From positions 62,001 through 126,000 of the forward strand of contig JASAOO010003560.1 of assembly GCA_030849075.1 (NCBI GenBank): a stretch of 64,000 nucleotides of DNA, read 5' to 3'. Every line of letters starts with the position of its first letter. The first letter of the stretch is position 1. A program made the position numbers and the translations under genes. Shown piece by piece: positions 60,403 through 64,000 of this stretch. The notes beneath the pieces were generated by a model. The model did no database searches and was not told the DNA's origin. It saw only the letters and a list, made by a program, of their open reading frames with translations. This stretch comes from Zelonia costaricensis. Lineage: Eukaryota; Euglenozoa; Kinetoplastea; Trypanosomatida; Trypanosomatidae.

Positions 60403-61838
60403 AAGCGTGCCGCCGGAACGGCGCTGGCGCTTGCCGGCGTCGTGCCTGTTTGCTGGTTTTGCGGCGTGCGCGTGCGTGCGTGCGTCTTTGTCCGTCGGCG
60501 TGTCGGCATTTGTTCGTGTGTTTGCGTGTGTGTATGTGTGCTTTCGTGCCTTGACAAGGACCATCCAACAGCGTGGAGCACACGGCTGTATGCTCGATGA
60601 GGCTAGCCCCCCCCCCCCCTGCCCCCCTATGCCTGGTGTCGCGCGCAGTTTCGCCTCCTGTTGCCAACTGCGGCAGGGGAGGGGAAAGGAGCGGCACAAA
60701 AGCGGCAACGGGGAGGGACGAAGCCCCGCGTGACTGCTGCCGCGAAGGACGGAGAGGCGCGATCGGCAGCGGGAAGGGAGGTTTGTTTATGTTCTGCACC
60801 GCTGATGGTGGTGCAAGGGGTGGCAGGCCTGCCGAAGCCTCACACGTGTGCTGCGCTCTGAACGTCCTTGTCTCCGTCTCGCTCGTTTCCTTGTGCCTCC
60901 TGCAGCTGTGCGGCGCCGGCGGCTGACAGACGGCGCCGCCCCTCCCGCATCGCCAACACCCTCGCCTACAACGACACGTCCTTTTAGGCCCCCCGCACTC
61001 TACCACCCCCCTCCCTGCCCCTTCGTGCGAGTGAAGCCGCACACAGAAAAGAGGAGGAACACGGGGTCGAGCAGATGTGCCGCACCGGCGTGCACAGAGG
61101 GGAGCCCACCGCCAGAGTTTCCTGCGCCCTCACCCCGGACACGGGCGCGGGCGCGGAGGACCTGCAGTGCCCCTGCGGCCGCAAGGCGTTGCGGCGAACT
61201 TCGCGCGCGTGTATGAGCAGGCCAGTCCAGATCGGCAGTACAGATTCAGGTGCCTCGACTTGTGTGAAGCACGCGCAGCGCACGCCGCACACGCATCCCT
61301 CTTCACCCCGTGCCTTTTCGTCCGCACGCTCGCATGCTCCGTCCTCTTCTCCTTCCTCTTCGCCCGCTCTTGCTGTGCCGCCCCCGCCGGACGCCGCGAC
61401 GTATACCTGGCGCACACCCACTCATGCCGCCACCACCATCACCACGACCTCGCCTCTCTCAACCGGACGTTTGCTTCGCCCTGCATCAACGACCCTGCTG
61501 CCGCTGCGTGCAAGTGAATTATCAGCGCGAGGGCGCCACGAAACGTAAAACGAAAAAGCGAGCACGGAGCGTGGTCGGGTCCGTCTCGGCAACTGCACAC
61601 GGCAGCGTACGTCTCTACGCGGATTTCTCACGACGCTCGCAGCATCACAAGCAGCGCCACTTCTCACTGCGTCTCTTTTCTTTTTGCCCCCCCCCCCCCG
61701 CCCGCGTCTCGAGCCCGCAGAGCCCCTGCGCTCTGAGCCAGCGGGGCGCTTTTGACTTGTGCGGCGTGCCACGCGTCGACCTTCTCACTTCCTACCACCC
61801 CCCATCCCATCCCCCATCCCATCCCGCGCAGCCACACG
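60403..61838 (+). other. Intergenic region of 1.4 kb
   Basis: No supported gene. It holds a G/T-rich stretch with many TGTG motifs (60465-60545), C13 runs (60607-60619 and 61687-61699) and a tandem CCCAT-type stretch (61797-61825) just before the SKP1-like start. Confidence 0.5.
61797..61831 (+). repeat. Short CCCAT tandem repeat serving as pyrimidine tract
   Basis: Four copies of a C-rich CATCC(C) unit lie at 61803-61825, ending with GCGCAG (AG at 61830-61831), seven bases before the ATG at 61839. It could be the splice acceptor tract for the SKP1-like gene, although the 5'UTR would be very short. Confidence 0.35.
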
Positions 61839-62558
61839 ATGCCGACGGCACCGGTGCGCGACCTCTCAGGCAAGGCGCCGCTTTTCGTCTACCTCACCGG
61901 AGGGGAGCGGGAGCGGCTTCCGACGGGCGAGTACATTCGCGTCGTAGCGCAGAGCAGCAGCCCGGACAAGAAGCCGGTGCGTCATGACTTCGCCCTGCAC
62001 AACCGCGGCGCCCGTCTCTGCCGCCTGCTCGACTCTCTCCTCGACTCCGTCGACGTCGACCTCAAACGGAAGGCGGACCCGGTGCAGGGGCCCATACCAC
62101 CGGTAGTCCTGCCACACGCTACGCGCGAGGGGTGCGAGTGTGTGTTTCGCTACCTCGACCTCATTCAAACCCGCGTCCCGACGCTCCTCAGCAAGCCGCT
62201 GCGCGCGCCGCTGGAGGAGCTTGTGTTTGAGTGGGAAATGGAATACCTGCTCAACGACTGCTTCGCCCCCGGCATGGAAGATGAGTCCAAGTCCTCGGTT
62301 GCGCTGTGCCGAACGCTTGCCAAGAGCGGTCCGCGGGCGATGGACCTAGTGCTGGAGGTCGCCATGCTCGCAGACTTTCTTCTCATTGAGCCGCTGCGCG
62401 ACCTGACGTGTGCGCTGCTGGCCTCCCTGGCCCTCACGGCAGGGTCGGAGAAGGAGCTGTTGCAGCTGTGCGGCCTGGACCACGCCCTCACCGAGGAGGA
62501 GCTCGAGCCTCTGTACAAGCAGCTCCCCTTTCTGCGCCCCGAGGACGGGCTCGCGTAG
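61839..62558 (+). CDS. SKP1-family protein (SCF ubiquitin ligase adaptor-like)
   Basis: The protein has 239 residues, longer than canonical SKP1 (~160-180). It keeps the SKP1 layout: an N-terminal BTB/POZ-like fold (about residues 1-110, LSGKAPLFVYLTGGERERLP onward), a linker with PIPPVVLPHAT matching the 'IPLPNV' strand of SKP1, a helical insertion (~120-175), then the SKP1 dimerisation domain: EVAMLADFLLIEPLRDLTCA (about 174-193, compare 'AANYLDIKGLLDLTC'), LLQLCGLDHALTEEELEPLY and the LPFLRPEDGLA end (compare 'FNIKNDFTEEEE..'). SKP1 bridges cullin-1 to F-box proteins in SCF E3 ligases. Elongin C is an alternative BTB family, but the C-terminal part favours SKP1. The insertion between the POZ fold and C-terminal helices is unusual. 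Confidence 0.82.
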   Translation: MPTAPVRDLSGKAPLFVYLTGGERERLPTGEYIRVVAQSSSPDKKPVRHDFALHNRGARLCRLLDSLLDSVDVDLKRKADPVQGPIPPVVLPHATREGCECVFRYLDLIQTRVPTLLSKPLRAPLEELVFEWEMEYLLNDCFAPGMEDESKSSVALCRTLAKSGPRAMDLVLEVAMLADFLLIEPLRDLTCALLASLALTAGSEKELLQLCGLDHALTEEELEPLYKQLPFLRPEDGLA

Positions 62559-64000
62559 ACTCGGCACGGCGCCGCACTTGAGTCGCCCGTGTGCCGCCCC
62601 CTTTCTGTTGACGCCTTTCTCGTTTTCTTTGCCTCGTCCCCCTGGCGATGCCGTCGCCAACCGTTGTCGTCGTCGCCTCGATTCTTTTTACAGCCTCGCG
62701 AGAAAGAAAGAAGAAAACGGGGACAGCGTTCGACCACCACTTGAAGAGCAACGCAGGCGTTGTTTGCCGCGCCGCTGCATCCGCCGCTCCACGGGACCAC
62801 CATAACCGGGTAATTAACGAGCAACGCCTGCAACGCAGCCAGGCGCTTCTCACTCCCCCCCGTCCCTCCCCCGCCACACTCCGTGTGCAGAGAGAGGGGG
62901 TGCGGGCGCTCAAGCTGATGCGCCGGTATGCTGCCGAGTAGCGGGTCACTGCGACCCGCAGCAGCGGGTGCTTCCGTTGTCAGCCTTGAGCGTCCCCTTG
63001 TGCTTGCGCCAAGACGTCCTCCCTTCGTCCATGACACTCTCGTTACGCTTCTCTTTTCGTGTACTTGCTATTCGGGTACCCACATCACATGCCGCCTCAC
63101 CCCTCTCCTCGCCGCTCCTCGATGAACCTCACGATGCGTGAACGCTGTGGAAGCGGTTTCGCGGAGCTTTGACGATCACTGTGCAGCGCGTTGGCACGGC
63201 GCCGCTCGACTCGAGCTCCTTGCCTGCTTCCTGCCTGCCTTCATCAACTCCCTTTTTTGTGCTTTGTTTTGTGTGCCACGTTCTCTTTTCCTCGTTCCGT
63301 GCTCGTAGGCGCCGCACACGACGCGCTCATCTCGAGTCGAGCACCGCCGTAGCGCACCTCAGCCTTGGTGCCCAACGACCCTGCGGAGCTGCCGGTAGGT
63401 TTTGCATGGATGCAACGTGTACGCGACGGCGATATTCACCACCGCCTTCTCCTTCCCCGCTACCCTTGAGCACCATCGCATCCTGCAAACACGCTTGAGT
63501 CACCCCCTCGGTGGACAAGTTGCATCGTCTCGCAACAACACCGCACACGCGCTTCTTGAGCGCTCTCTCTCCCCGTGCGCGGCGCCTGCTTTGGTTTTCT
63601 TTTCATCCAGTGAGGGGCGCCTCTCTGCTCCCTCCCTTGCTGGCGTCTTCTGGCTGCCTTCTCGCTCCGTCGCTGCTTATATCGCTGCCACGTCGACGGC
63701 ATCCCTCCACACAGCCACCGCTGCGGGGCACGTTCCCTTTTTTCACCCTCAGCGAATTCGACTGGAGCACGAGAGTCGGGGCGTGGGGTCGAGTTTGTGC
63801 GTAGGCGCTGCCCTCGTCCCGCCTCTCACGCCCCCATCGTTCCTGCCGCGCCTCCCCCAGACGGAGACGGAGACGGGAGGGAGGGGGCACTACTGGGCAC
63901 TGTTGAGGGGTAGTAGCCAACGCGCCACCAGGTGCGCCATTGGCTCGTGCGCGCGGCGTGCTTGTCGGGTAGCTGGGCCGAAGTGGCCGCGTGGTCGTCA
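62559..64000 (+). other. Region without a supported gene at the right edge
   Basis: The last 1.4 kb contains only short frames with non-coding-like composition on both strands. It is T/C-rich with a few tracts (63550-63600, 63720-63745) and a G/A-rich stretch (about 63862-63885). It most likely is the 3'UTR of the SKP1-like gene plus the 5' region of the next gene outside the window. Confidence 0.45.

Noticed and set aside
62648..62941. 97-codon frame after the SKP1-like gene
   Set aside because: It lies entirely in the expected 3'UTR, has no good start context or domain, and has composition like surrounding non-coding sequence.
1..64000. tRNA, rRNA, CRISPR or mobile-element genes
   Set aside because: No T-loop-like GTTCGA motif in a plausible tRNA context was seen outside coding sequence. 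No rRNA stretch, direct-repeat array, reverse transcriptase or transposase was found. Microsatellites are short.

Overview
The window looks like nuclear DNA from a trypanosomatid flagellate, most likely Leishmania or a close relative. The evidence is very GC-rich coding sequence with strong G/C third-position preference, all supported genes on the + strand, no introns, and intergenic regions of 0.6 to 3 kb. Those regions are full of pyrimidine tracts, homopolymer C and T runs and GT/AC microsatellites, as expected for a polycistronic unit resolved by spliced-leader trans-splicing and polyadenylation. Several proteins are also typical eukaryotic flagellate components. The species cannot be fixed from the sequence alone.

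Layout, left to right: the 3' end of an unrecognised gene (2-640); a tail-anchored hypothetical (1475-2533); a B9D1-type ciliary transition-zone protein (3451-4155); a large type I surface glycoprotein with a cadherin/Ig-like segment (5552-9493); a NIMA-related kinase with a very long disordered tail (12501-16523); a 2107-residue protein that appears to hold a degenerate AGC-like pseudokinase domain (18664-24987); a leucine-rich-repeat plus coiled-coil protein (26641-29784); dynein light chain LC8 (30800-31075); a GRAM-domain membrane protein (33581-36688); the FACT subunit Pob3/SSRP1 (37903-39462); a coiled-coil protein (40239-41588); a divergent Ssz1/HSPA14-like Hsp70 (42489-44816); a small single-pass membrane protein (45821-46201); U2 snRNP A' (46811-47752); a small probable mitochondrial protein (48657-48929); a basic low-complexity protein (49706-51523); the SSU processome factor Utp14 (52463-55474); an armadillo-repeat protein (57232-60402); and a SKP1-family protein (61839-62558). 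The last 1.4 kb holds no supported gene.

The genes do not form a functional operon, as is normal for trypanosomatid transcription units. Two themes recur: cilium/cytoskeleton (B9D1, LC8, NEK kinase, and possibly the LRR/coiled-coil and ARM proteins) and core information processing (Pob3, U2A', Utp14, Ssz1-like Hsp70). The most notable observations are the apparent pseudokinase, which lacks the catalytic Asp and the VAIK Lys but keeps much of the fold signature; the Hsp70-like protein that has lost key ATPase residues; and the giant surface glycoprotein with a bacterial-like adhesion segment. Start codons were taken as the first ATG in each frame. Splice acceptors are inferred from pyrimidine tracts followed by AG and were not tested.
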